Shown here piece after piece: positions 1 to 8,359 of a DNA stretch of 64,000 nucleotides. The stretch comes from Methanooceanicella nereidis. Lineage in GTDB: Archaea; Halobacteriota; Methanocellia; Methanocellales; Methanocellaceae. A program made the translations under genes and the position numbers. Position 1 is the first letter of the stretch. Every line of letters begins with the position of its first letter. Below the pieces are notes generated by a model. The model saw nothing but the letters and a program-made list of their open reading frames with translations, ran no database searches and had not been told where the DNA came from. Location of the stretch: positions 186,001-250,000 of the forward strand of contig NZ_PGCK01000001.1 in the NCBI RefSeq assembly GCF_021023085.1, given 5' to 3'.

Positions 1-880
1 TACCTTCGACGTCCGATATGCACATGGCGTCCGGGGACTGCATTATCAGGTCATCCATGAATACCCTGGTATCCTTGAGCTTTTTATTGATCTTTTTCAG
101 GGCCTTTATCTTCATGTCCTCAGTGGTGTAAACGATCAACGAGGCCGTCATGAATAGCATCGCCGTGGTATATATCAGGTCGGTAAAGCCGCCTGCCTTG
201 TAGGAAAATAAGTATTTTGCCTCGAACAGGATATCCCCGCAAATGTTGATCATAAAGAACACTAATATGGTGAAGAACAGGTATTTGATCTCGTTCTTAA
301 CGTCCGACATGATCAGCTTCGAGGAAAGGCATATGATGATTATGTCCGCGATAATGTAAAGCATCAGTATGAAGACGTCGAGCAGGCGCGTGCTATCCTC
401 AATGTTCAGCAGGATGATAGAAACGACGCCTATCCCCATGACAAAGCCGAATAACGTGAAGTAGAAATCATTTGACGGCTTGATATACCACTGTCCCGAT
501 CTTTTTATACGGTATAATCCTAACGCGATGAGGCAGTAGCTTCCGAACCAGCCGAATCCCCCCAGGAGATATGCCCAGTCATGCTTATACAAAAACGGCA
601 GTAGTTCCCACATTATGTTCGAGAAAGTCCAGAAAGATAATGCTATCGAGAGCGTAAGCCCTATGAATTTGATATTTTTATCCATGCTGGAGAATAATAT
701 CTTCAATGTAAGCAGCAGGCAGAGCGTCGGTAAAAGCACTTGCAGCATGCCGTATATGATATTCTTGTACGATGTCGGCATGAATAAAGTAACGATGGCT
801 GCCAGTACAACTAACTGAATGACTATCAATAGAAATCGTAAAAGGTTTATTCCAACATCGTTTACCCGCTCATCGCCCAT
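1..880 (-). CDS. Membrane-anchored PAS sensor protein, N-terminal part (cut by window edge)
   Basis: The reverse strand is open from an ATG at 880 to the left edge without a stop, so about 293 residues of a longer protein are visible. The first ~210 residues form about seven hydrophobic segments, starting with LLRFLLIVIQLVVLAAIVTL, like the membrane sensor region of archaeal histidine kinases. After a basic linker (MKIKALKKINKKLKD) comes the typical start of a PAS domain (LIMQSPDAMCISDVEG). The kinase part, if present, lies outside the window, so 'histidine kinase' is only an inference. No strong ribosome binding site precedes the ATG. It is transcribed away from the rest of the window. Confidence 0.75.
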   Translation of the reverse strand, partial: MGDERVNDVGINLLRFLLIVIQLVVLAAIVTLFMPTSYKNIIYGMLQVLLPTLCLLLTLKILFSSMDKNIKFIGLTLSIALSFWTFSNIMWELLPFLYKHDWAYLLGGFGWFGSYCLIALGLYRIKRSGQWYIKPSNDFYFTLFGFVMGIGVVSIILLNIEDSTRLLDVFILMLYIIADIIIICLSSKLIMSDVKNEIKYLFFTILVFFMINICGDILFEAKYLFSYKAGGFTDLIYTTAMLFMTASLIVYTTEDMKIKALKKINKKLKDTRVFMDDLIMQSPDAMCISDVEG

Positions 881-1123
881 AATGATCAGCAATTAACACG
901 CTTTTATCTACTTTCAGTACTAACCTACCAGATGTATTTCAATCAGTTAAGATAAAAGGCATGTTCCAGAATAAACTTTTTGGGGTATATTAAAATATAC
1001 AATTAATACCAGGTCTTTGGCCTGAAGCCGATGAGCCTCAAGAAATGATCATCAGGAAGGAATAAAGAGAAGTAGCTGATCCAGCCCCTATATCTATACG
1101 GATAGGCTGTATTGATAGTTTAT

Positions 1124-1366
1124 TCAAGTACGCTCATGGCGACTTCGTGCTTTCAGTATTTTTTCCACCTGCTCGTTGACAGGCTCGAACCTGATGCCTT
1201 GATCGCCGGGATATGGTCCCTGGTGGTCATTATCGCCAAGCCAGATCTCCTCCGGAATGCCATCCGGAAAAGCCTTGCATATCCTGTGATAAAAGTCCGG
1301 GATCCAGTGTTTACAATAGCTGCATACAGGGCTGAACACTATATCGTCTTCACATATGTCTTGCAT
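1124..1366 (-). CDS. Small conserved hypothetical protein with CxxC motif
   Basis: This 80-residue cytosolic protein has a CSYCKHW motif near residue 16, a third cysteine in the phrase [15 protein letters not shown], and a charged, glycine-rich centre ([19 protein letters not shown]). That layout matches a small family found scattered in bacteria and archaea with no assigned function. The three cysteines and nearby histidines could bind metal, but this is inference. It has no co-directional neighbour within a few hundred bases. I do not know its role. Confidence 0.6.
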   Translation of the reverse strand: MQDICEDDIVFSPVCSYCKHWIPDFYHRICKAFPDGIPEEIWLGDNDHQGPYPGDQGIRFEPVNEQVEKILKARSRHERT

Positions 1367-1710
1367 CTGACATCCTCTTAATATGAGTTATGCAATTAAT
1401 AAATATAAACTTTTATATTAATCATATAATATAAAATAGCTTATTCGCATCTATTAATTCCCGGCCATTTGCGCCGGACTAAATGTGATGCGCCTTATAT
1501 ACGCTGTTTTATGATGCAGATGGCTTATTGTCCTGTTTTTTAACTCTGATCAGATAAACCGGCATACTAAAGACATACAGCACTAAATAGCCTGTTCGTA
1601 TATCATCTGATAGATTCTAGCCCATATTAATGCAAACCGCACAAATACAACAAAGGCTCATATTATTCGCAACAATGGGCACCGGTGTTTCGGTTAAAAA
1701 AGAAAAATAT
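1367..1710. other. Intergenic region, no gene seen
   Basis: AT-rich spacer between two reverse-strand genes. It holds promoter-like A/T runs just upstream of the gene ending at 1124 (for example around 1405-1440), but no open frame, RNA or strong hairpin that I can support. Confidence 0.4.
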
Positions 1711-2457
1711 TTAGGAGAACCAGTCTGAGACCGGCTCGCCTTTGTTTAATTTTTCAGCGGTGGTGTATGCTTCGTATGCACTGTATAAGATCACTATAAG
1801 CGCGAATATGAACGGGAAGCAACAGCAAACCTGACTGATCCCGCCGAGAATTATCGGGACGACACCCGCCCATACTGCCATATAGATTATCAACAGTACA
1901 AGCCCTTTCTTAACATGAGAGTTATATATCTGACCCAATCCCGGGAGGATAAGCGATAATATCAGCGACAGTAACGGCTCCTTTTTCTTAGGCGCAGGTG
2001 TCGGCGCAGATACCGGCGCAGGTGCCGGAGATGGCGGAGGTGTCGGTTTTACTTCCGCTTTGGGCGGTATTATAGGCTCGGGCGCTGGAGATGGCTTTAC
2101 AGGAGCCTCTGCAACAGGTTTTTCTGCCGGCTTTTCCGGAGGTTTTTCTGCCGGCGGGGCCTCTGGCTTTTTAACCTCTTCCACAGGCTTTTGGACAGGA
2201 GCGGGAGCGGCTTTTTCTACAGGTTCCTTAACTGGCTCAGGTGCCGGGGCCTTTATCGTAGTTTCTTCAGGTTTCACCGCCTTTTCCGGTTCGGGCACTG
2301 GAGCGGCTTCTGGTGCCTTTTTGATCGTGAGTTCAGCCGCGCATGGCCTGCAAAGTACTTTTCCCTCCACTTCCATCTTACATATGGAACAGAGGCTTTT
2401 TCCGCAACTGGTACAGGTAGCAACTGCGCCTAGGCCGGGATGATAAAAACAATTCAT
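1711..2457 (-). CDS. Membrane protein with N-terminal B-box-like zinc finger and Pro/Glu-rich linker
   Basis: 248 residues. Positions 1-45 form a cysteine/histidine module (CFYHPG, CTSCGKSLC, CKMEV, CRPC) resembling the B-box zinc finger found on many archaeal membrane proteins. Residues ~48-160 are low-complexity proline, alanine, lysine and glutamate repeats. The C-terminus has three hydrophobic segments, including LILPGLGQIYNSHVKKG, a TM2/DUF5683-like signature, followed by a cysteine cluster (VCCCF). The architecture is clear and the function is unknown. A scaffold or membrane-organising role is possible. The low-complexity linker creates several long but false frames on the opposite strand. 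Confidence 0.7.
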   Translation of the reverse strand: MNCFYHPGLGAVATCTSCGKSLCSICKMEVEGKVLCRPCAAELTIKKAPEAAPVPEPEKAVKPEETTIKAPAPEPVKEPVEKAAPAPVQKPVEEVKKPEAPPAEKPPEKPAEKPVAEAPVKPSPAPEPIIPPKAEVKPTPPPSPAPAPVSAPTPAPKKKEPLLSLILSLILPGLGQIYNSHVKKGLVLLIIYMAVWAGVVPIILGGISQVCCCFPFIFALIVILYSAYEAYTTAEKLNKGEPVSDWFS

Positions 2458-2809
2458 ATATTTTCACCTCAACCGCTGACTTTTATAGGGATTTAGGAGT
2501 CAACGATAGTATTTAGTAAATATGTTAGCATACTATTAAATAAATTACGTTAATTTTAGTTTAATAGATGAAACAAATATAAATAAATACACGAAATTTG
2601 GTAAAAATAGTTTAAACTGGAAATTTTTCCAATATTATAGTTAAAATTGAGAATACATTATGTAAATCCCTTTTTTAAAAAACACGGTCATTAAAAATTT
2701 ATCAAAACAGAATAAAGCTGATATTTACAGAATGGACAGAAATTCAAAATAAAGCACTATTTTTCCCGAATCATTATCATTATATGTTATAAAATATATA
2801 ATTACAAAT
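2458..2809. other. Divergent intergenic region
   Basis: Very AT-rich spacer (about 350 bp) between the divergent zinc-finger membrane protein gene and the F390 synthetase-like gene. It must carry both promoters. TATA-like stretches occur around 2570-2590 and 2780-2800. I see no open frame and no RNA gene in it. Confidence 0.4.
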
Positions 2810-4159
2810 ATGAACAGGTTCTTCAACGAAAGCATCGAGACGATGGACAGGCCGGAACTCGACAGGCTTATCGATGAACGGATAAGATATACTGTGAAAT
2901 ATGCGGGAGAACATTCCCCTTTTTATAAAAAATGGTTCCGTGAGCAGGGTATCGATCCGGACGATGTTCACACACATGAAGACCTGCTGAAACTACCGGT
3001 AATATCGGGCAAGACCATCAGGGAGAACCAGCCGCCTGAATCTTCTGATTTTAATTTTAGGAGCGTAAGCTGGAATGAGGTATACACGATACATGAGACC
3101 AGCGGCACGAGCGGAGTGCCTAAATCGTTCTTCCTCACATGGAAAGACTGGGAAAGATATGCAGAAAAATATTCAAGGGCGTTGACCGCGCAAGGGTTCG
3201 GGCCGGGCGACAGGGTCATCGTATGCTCCTCGTACGGGATGAACATAGGCGCGAATACGATGACACTGGCTGCGAAAGACATCGGGATGACCATGATCCC
3301 CGAAGGAAAATGCACTTTCCCCCTCAGGATAATCCGGAACTACAGGCCAACGGCGATAATCGGAAGCGTTTTTAAGCTATTAGGCCTTGCAAGGCGCATG
3401 GAAATGGAAAAAATATCGCCTAAAGACTCAAGCGTCGAGCGCCTTATCATTGGCGGCGAAAGCTTTGCAGCAGAATCCAGGGACTATATTGAAGAGATAT
3501 GGGGCTGTGACGCATACAATATATACGGGAGCACCGAAGGCACTATGTGCGGAGAGTGCTCGCAAAAGGCAGGGCTTCATGTACCTGAAGACCTTGTCCA
3601 CCTCGATGTTTACGATCCCGATATGGGCGGGTTCGTAAAAGACGGGGAATGCGGGCGAATAGTGCTTACCACACTGATCCCGCCCGGGGAAAAATGCGGC
3701 ACGCTATTGATCAACTATGATACGGAGGACACGACAGTTGTTCTCTCCAGAGAAAAATGCCAGTGTGGCAGGACCCATATGAAAATATTATACCCGCAAA
3801 GGGAATCGGAGACGTTCTGGGTGGAAGGGACGCCGTTCAACAGGGTGGATGTCGAACGAGGAGTGTTCCAGCGGGGAAATATGGCTTACCTCACAGGGGA
3901 GTATGAAGCTTTCTTATACGGCGGCGATGATGAAGGAGAGACCGCCATGAGATTAAGCCTGGAATGTAAAGACCCGGATAGATGTGATAAAAAAATGATC
4001 GAGGAAAATTTCCTGGGATCGTTCTTTAAGTATAAGCCACACCTTTCTGAAGCGTACAGTATCGGCACTTTCAAGGTGATATTCAATTTTATTGGACAGG
4101 GCGGCTTAGAGCTGTATCGTCTCAAAGGCAGGCCAAAGCGCATTGTCGACAGGAGATAG
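2810..4159 (+). CDS. Coenzyme F390 synthetase / phenylacetate-CoA ligase family protein
   Basis: 449 residues in the ANL adenylate-forming superfamily. The phosphate-binding loop is at ~95-106 (ETSGTSGVPKSFF), with the family marker YGSTEG near residue 240 and a C-terminal zinc-like pair CQCGRTH around 325. PaaK-like enzymes of this length in methanogens are annotated as coenzyme F390 synthetase, which adenylates F420 under oxidative stress. The real substrate cannot be read from sequence, and an aryl-CoA ligase is the alternative. The start is the first ATG after the divergent promoter region. A second family member lies at 8360-9706 on the other strand. Confidence 0.72.
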   Translation: MNRFFNESIETMDRPELDRLIDERIRYTVKYAGEHSPFYKKWFREQGIDPDDVHTHEDLLKLPVISGKTIRENQPPESSDFNFRSVSWNEVYTIHETSGTSGVPKSFFLTWKDWERYAEKYSRALTAQGFGPGDRVIVCSSYGMNIGANTMTLAAKDIGMTMIPEGKCTFPLRIIRNYRPTAIIGSVFKLLGLARRMEMEKISPKDSSVERLIIGGESFAAESRDYIEEIWGCDAYNIYGSTEGTMCGECSQKAGLHVPEDLVHLDVYDPDMGGFVKDGECGRIVLTTLIPPGEKCGTLLINYDTEDTTVVLSREKCQCGRTHMKILYPQRESETFWVEGTPFNRVDVERGVFQRGNMAYLTGEYEAFLYGGDDEGETAMRLSLECKDPDRCDKKMIEENFLGSFFKYKPHLSEAYSIGTFKVIFNFIGQGGLELYRLKGRPKRIVDRR

Positions 4160-4330
4160 TCAATGCATGAAATATCCCGGCTTATGTATCGCATAATGTG
4201 ACAGCGATGCTCTATACTCCGCAAATCGATTTCAAGTAAAATACGCCTAAATGTGTCCAAATCAAAATCAAAAGAAGAATATCATTATAAAGAGACCGCC
4301 CTTATCATCAATTAGGAACGGAGGTAGGGA

Positions 4331-4498
4331 ATGACTCATCATATGCCGAGATACCGCTATTACGGAGAGGAAGGTTGCTGCTATCCTGAAGCAAAACAAA
4401 AGATGATCATTGCGATGCTATTTTTTATCATGATCGCTTTCATCAACATGATCATAGCCGGAATGATCCATTTAAAGCTGCACATGTGCGAAAGATAA
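4331..4498 (+). CDS. Tiny single-pass membrane protein (55 aa)
   Basis: A short frame with a good GGAGGT ribosome binding site at about 4319-4325, a few bases before the ATG. The product has a polar, tyrosine-rich start (MTHHMPRYRYYGEEGCCYP), one hydrophobic segment of ~22 residues rich in Met and Ile (residues ~26-47), and a short basic tail. No family recognised. The strong ribosome binding site and clean membrane helix make it a believable gene despite its length. It is followed 70 bases later by another small membrane protein. Confidence 0.5.
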   Translation: MTHHMPRYRYYGEEGCCYPEAKQKMIIAMLFFIMIAFINMIIAGMIHLKLHMCER

Positions 4499-4567
4499 AC
4501 GTATGCGGCGCTCTGAATCATGCGAAAGAGATATTAGATAATACTATAGGTAGATAAGAGAAGGATA

Positions 4568-4756
4568 ATGGATATAAAATTCAGCTGGTGGAGCGCCGTT
4601 ATAGGCTTAATGCTTTTATTAATGATACTGTCAGTGATAGGTATCGTTCAGGTCAATACCATGGACATATTCTGGATAGTTGTGACCGTGGCATGTATCT
4701 GGGCGATAATGAGGCTATTCTTCCCGAAGGACAGGCCGCAAAAGCCGGGGAAATGA
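4568..4756 (+). CDS. Small two-helix membrane protein (62 aa)
   Basis: 62 residues with two hydrophobic stretches (residues ~8-28 and ~33-50) separated by a short polar turn, and a basic C-terminal tail ending in RPQKPGK. A GAAGG ribosome binding site precedes the ATG. No family recognised. It may share a transcript with the 55-residue membrane protein just upstream. An overlapping frame from 4588 is a shadow. Confidence 0.5.
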   Translation: MDIKFSWWSAVIGLMLLLMILSVIGIVQVNTMDIFWIVVTVACIWAIMRLFFPKDRPQKPGK

Positions 4757-5114
4757 TCCTAAGAATTTTTAGCGGTATGCTTCATAAGTTCCCGGGGCCA
4801 TAGATCGTTATCTGATAGGATGAACTCACATACAGCCTGTAGTGTATAATGAACTGCAGCAAGAAAAATATCATTAAAACCTTATCCGACAATAATCGTA
4901 TGAACCGTCGAATTTACGTGACAGGTACTTTGTGCTATGTTTCGTAATTTCTTTAGTGTATAGGTAATTAACTATGATCAAATCCACCACAAAGGCAACC
5001 ATGGCGCACTATTTTTCACCACGAAATCTTTGATGAGCGGGGTCTTGCTCAGGTTTTAAGAATGAAAGTACGTGTCTTGCCTATTGGTCTTTGAGATGAA
5101 GTTTTTATGGTTAT

Positions 5115-5646
5115 GCCTGTCGGATGGCAGGCAGACACGTAACCTCACAAAAACATGGAAACACAAAAATTTTTTATATGATTTTTTAAGGGCACAAAAA
5201 GCACTAAGAATTTACTCACCAAATCACCAAGGGCTCCAGTATCACAGTCAACGCACAAACAGCCCTAACGCTCGGCTCAACGCACTAACCTCTCCAAGTC
5301 ACCAACGCTAAAACAAGACCCGAACATTCCCCAAACCACTAAAGTCTAATATCCCGGTCTGTGTTCGCCTGACCTATAGCAGGGAAATATAGATCATTTA
5401 AACGTCAACCGAGATGTTAAAATTTCGTGTTTTTGGAGAATGTTCGGGTCTTGTTTTAGCGTTGGTGAATTAGAGCACTTCGAGCATTAAGCCGTGCATT
5501 AGAGACTTTAGTGCGTTGACGGTGATACTAGAGCCCTTTGTGGTTTGGTGAGTGAACCTTAGGGTTTTCGTGACCTTATAATTCTAAAAAAAATTTGTGG
5601 TTCTGTGTTTCTGTGAGGTTACGTGTCTACCTGCCATCCGACAGGC
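5115..5646. repeat. Large imperfect inverted repeat element
   Basis: Two arms of about 220 bp (5115-5335 and 5431-5646) face each other across a ~95-bp centre. The outer ends match (GCCTGTCGGATGGCAGG against CCTGCCATCCGACAGGC) and so do the inner ends (CACCAACGCTAAAACAAGAC against GTCTTGTTTTAGCGTTGGTG). Between them identity is patchy. Each arm is a chain of short phrases of the type 'cacaaaggcac...cacca'. Fragments of the same outer end (GGATGGCAGGTAGACA, CCTCACAAAAACAC) recur at 14.7 and 16.25 kb. No protein is encoded, and frames inside are accidental. Confidence 0.65.
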
Positions 5647-5724
5647 ACAATGGCAGAACATCGATCCCATAATGAATGTTACATGCACGTTTTTACAGAG
5701 ACCTTCAAAAAGTTTTTCATGGGA

Positions 5725-5816
5725 GCGCACAAAGGCGAACAAGGAACACTAAATTTTTTCATATATATGCTAATCTTCAAAAAAGTCCTTTGTGTCCCTT
5801 GTTCGCCTTTGTGCGC
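5725..5816. repeat. 20-bp perfect inverted repeat of the CACAAAGGCGAACAAGG family
   Basis: GCGCACAAAGGCGAACAAGG at 5725-5744 pairs perfectly with CCTTGTTCGCCTTTGTGCGC at 5797-5816, leaving a 52-base loop. A degenerate third copy follows at about 5830-5865. The same phrase is the unit of the tandem array at 41827-42034, so this is a dispersed family. Confidence 0.7.
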
Positions 5817-5929
5817 TTTGTGGTGAAAGCTAGTGGTCCCTTGTGTTCCTTTGTGCTCTAAGTGGTTAAAGATAAGATAAAATTAAAACTATGAATTAAT
5901 GGGACACACCACTAAGCTGTCCGCATCGA

Positions 5930-6070
5930 TCATCTGCGGAAAGCATTCCTTATAGATGCATTTATCCGGTCTCTTACTCCGGTGAACTGGAACTCTATTA
6001 GAAAATAGATCACGCCGATAATTGCAGATATGACGGATATGACAGGTACAAGGTCTTCCATAACAGGCAT
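5930..6070 (-). CDS. Possible tiny membrane protein (46 aa)
   Basis: An open frame reading MPVMEDLVPVISVISAIIGV and then YFLIEFQFTG, ending in a basic tail (RDRINASIRNAFRR). One membrane helix with a positively charged end is a common layout for small archaeal membrane proteins. No strong ribosome binding site is visible and no homologue is recognised, so it could be chance. Confidence 0.35.
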   Translation of the reverse strand: MPVMEDLVPVISVISAIIGVIYFLIEFQFTGVRDRINASIRNAFRR

Positions 6071-6164
6071 GTGTATCGACAGGGTATCATAAATATTTTC
6101 CGCAGGGCAACTTTATTTTAAAAGATTTTAAATATCTATCAAGCCAACATTGATTGGTCATAAT

Positions 6165-6860
6165 ATGGTAGAACTGATACCTGATGTCCATCTTGTCGAC
6201 GGCTCGGTAGGCTGTAATACGTATTTTCTTGTAGATGAGGACGGTATTACCCTGATCGATACAGGGTTACGGGGGAACGTGGCGAAAATATATGCGAGCC
6301 TTAGCAGGATAGGCTACGGCCCGGAGAGCATTAAAAGGATAATCGTTACACATGCGCACCTCGACCATATCAATTGCCTTGCCAGGCTTCGGGAAGATTC
6401 GAACGCCAGGATAATGGTAAGCGAGAAAGATGCCGGTATCGTATCAGGCAAAGAGCCGCTCAAGACGCCGAATGGTATAGTGGGGATGATGTTCGGCGTG
6501 ATCAAGACATATTACAAATACAAGCCTGTTCCGGTTGATGTCGTATTAAAGGACGGGGACGAACTGAACATCCTGGGAGGACTGCAGGTCATTCTTCTGG
6601 AGGGACATGAGCCGGGTAACATTGGGCTATACTGCCCCTCGCGAAAGCTTCTCGTTTCCAGCGATAGCATCCGCGTCTCAGAGGATAAGCTTATGGGACC
6701 TCATCCCGGATTCACTCCGGACATGAAGGCGGCTATCGATTCAATAAGAAAGATATCCTTACTGGAATTCGATATAATGCTTCCCGGGCACGGCCCCCCT
6801 GTACTGTCAAACGCCTCAAAAAAGGTAAGGGAGCTTTGCAGGGAGTTAAAGTGTAAATAG
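6165..6860 (+). CDS. Metallo-beta-lactamase fold hydrolase
   Basis: About 231 residues. The HxHxDH metal motif appears as THAHLDH at ~68-74. A further histidine is in LLEGHEPGN, followed by the aspartate of SSDSIRV and the terminal histidine of LPGHGPP, giving the full metal-ligand set of the glyoxalase II-like MBL superfamily. Substrate unknown: thioester, quorum lactone or a phosphodiester are all handled by this fold. I place the start at the ATG at 6165. A TTG five codons earlier is possible. Single-gene transcription unit. Confidence 0.8.
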   Translation: MVELIPDVHLVDGSVGCNTYFLVDEDGITLIDTGLRGNVAKIYASLSRIGYGPESIKRIIVTHAHLDHINCLARLREDSNARIMVSEKDAGIVSGKEPLKTPNGIVGMMFGVIKTYYKYKPVPVDVVLKDGDELNILGGLQVILLEGHEPGNIGLYCPSRKLLVSSDSIRVSEDKLMGPHPGFTPDMKAAIDSIRKISLLEFDIMLPGHGPPVLSNASKKVRELCRELKCK

Positions 6861-7441
6861 ATGATCCAAGGTGTGAATTCTTACTAAGAAAATGGTATCC
6901 GCCCCATAAAATTTTTGATCATATCAATATTTACAGACGAGAACGGGAACTTATATCAGATGAAATATTGGCCATAAAATTACCAGTAAGATACCTGTTA
7001 AAAGGATATTTTGCCAAATGACCTGCTACATATGAACTATCAAGCTAATGCACCCCTAAAGGATTGGTTTGGATAGGATTCGCTAAAAATAGTGTTTTAT
7101 TTCTTAAAATCATTCTTTATGCGCTATGAAAACAACTATTATGGTCTTAATCAGCAAAGTATTTATTATACCAGATTACATAATAACTGTTTGAGCGGGT
7201 GAATTGCCGTTTTTATAACTGCACAATCCAATCCATCCCCTACCAACCCGCTCACCCTTTAATAATCATCGCGCAGTACAAATAAAATTTTTAAAATCAT
7301 CATGATCATAATTCATACTTGATCGATTTCTTATCAGGGCAATACACCATAAGACAATAGAAATACCGGAAATATTATGTATAGTCATATGAGCGCCTGC
7401 ATGATATTGCCATAGATCAACGACCGATGGAAGGAGTGAAG
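6861..7441. other. Long intergenic region with a hairpin
   Basis: About 580 bp without a gene. It contains an inverted repeat, TGAGCGGGT (7192-7200) and ACCCGCTCA (7246-7254), with a 45-base pyrimidine-rich loop, which could be a small RNA or terminator-like structure. Nothing else stands out. Confidence 0.35.
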
Positions 7442-7858
7442 ATGAAAGCCAGTGATGATTCCATGACCATAGAGGAGTTCAAGAAATACTACAGGAATAA
7501 GCGGGGCATCATATCTTCAGTGAGCGCCTATGACGCTTCCGGTAACAGATGGGTCAAGGCAGAAGAGCTTTTTAAGGGGTCCGGGGCGTATACGCTGATA
7601 GTCGTGAAGTTTAAGAATAAGACATTTTTACGCATCACTGTAAAGCCGTCATTAAAGGTCAAGTATAGCCAGTCAAAGCACGGTAGCGTCGGAACATGGA
7701 AGTCCATGGGTTTGAACCTGACATATGAGGAAAAAGAATTTTTGACCAAACTCGGAGACAGGGACCTCTCAATAGAAGAGATCGTGAATATCGTCGAAAG
7801 CTCATCTTTTGAAGGAAAAGAGGCACTGGCCGGGAAACTTAAAAAAGCCCGCCTCTGA
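7442..7858 (+). CDS. Hypothetical protein
   Basis: 138 residues, soluble, mixed alpha/beta by eye, lysine-rich, without signal peptide or recognised motif. The middle is strand-rich (YTLIVVKFKNKTFLRITVKP) and the C-terminus helical and acidic (LGDRDLSIEEIVNIVES). I start it at the ATG at 7442 because AAGGAGTGAAG lies directly upstream with ideal spacing. An ATG five codons earlier overlaps that site. Function unknown. It is convergent with the Alba gene. Confidence 0.6.
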   Translation: MKASDDSMTIEEFKKYYRNKRGIISSVSAYDASGNRWVKAEELFKGSGAYTLIVVKFKNKTFLRITVKPSLKVKYSQSKHGSVGTWKSMGLNLTYEEKEFLTKLGDRDLSIEEIVNIVESSSFEGKEALAGKLKKARL

Positions 7859-7908
7859 CTTAGATAGAAATGAATGACAGGATCAATGTGATTTTTGCCT
7901 GTGAATCT

Positions 7909-8184
7909 TTACTCCCTCTTTAGGAATATTTCAATCGATGAGACCTTTATATTTTCCCCTTTCTCGCTTTTAAGCTCTTCTGTGCCTATTTCGATCTTAT
8001 CGACAACAACATCCACGAGGAACCTGTTCTTTACGACCTCGGCAGTATCGACTGCCCTGGATATGGCCCTGCCCCTGGCTTTTATAGTGACCTCTTTGGC
8101 TCCCTCGTTAAACTGTGTTACAGCTGCAAGCACGTAGTTCATTACTGGCTTGTTTCCGACATAAATCACGTTGTCTTCTGACAT
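7909..8184 (-). CDS. albA: Alba family DNA/RNA-binding chromatin protein
   Basis: 91 residues, the usual Alba length. The N-terminal signature [20 protein letters not shown] carries the conserved lysine loop that contacts nucleic acid, and [13 protein letters not shown] forms the second family block, ending with strand-rich [11 protein letters not shown]. Alba dimers coat archaeal chromatin and RNA, and acetylation of the loop lysine tunes binding in some species. A GGAGG site lies nine bases before the ATG, and a TATA-like AATATAAAAAG is near 8270. Monocistronic. Confidence 0.93.
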   Translation of the reverse strand: MSEDNVIYVGNKPVMNYVLAAVTQFNEGAKEVTIKARGRAISRAVDTAEVVKNRFLVDVVVDKIEIGTEELKSEKGENIKVSSIEIFLKRE

Positions 8185-8359
8185 TGGGTGTATCCTCCGG
8201 ATGGAAACTTTGTTTTGCCTTATAGTAATAATGTCTAACTCTAATATAGCATTTTCCCTATACTTTTCTTTTTATATTGTTAGCTTAATTTGGGACACTG
8301 AATCAAACACTGATAAAGCTGGCGCAGTACCATAAAAACTCGATCATCATGGCCGGCGA

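Noticed and set aside
2060-2443. Long forward-strand frames rich in Gly, Ala and Ser
   Set aside because: They are the mirror of the Pro/Glu/Lys low-complexity linker of the reverse-strand zinc-finger membrane protein.
5072-5861. Short frames inside the inverted-repeat element
   Set aside because: They are made of repeat sequence, have no ribosome binding sites and no recognisable protein features.
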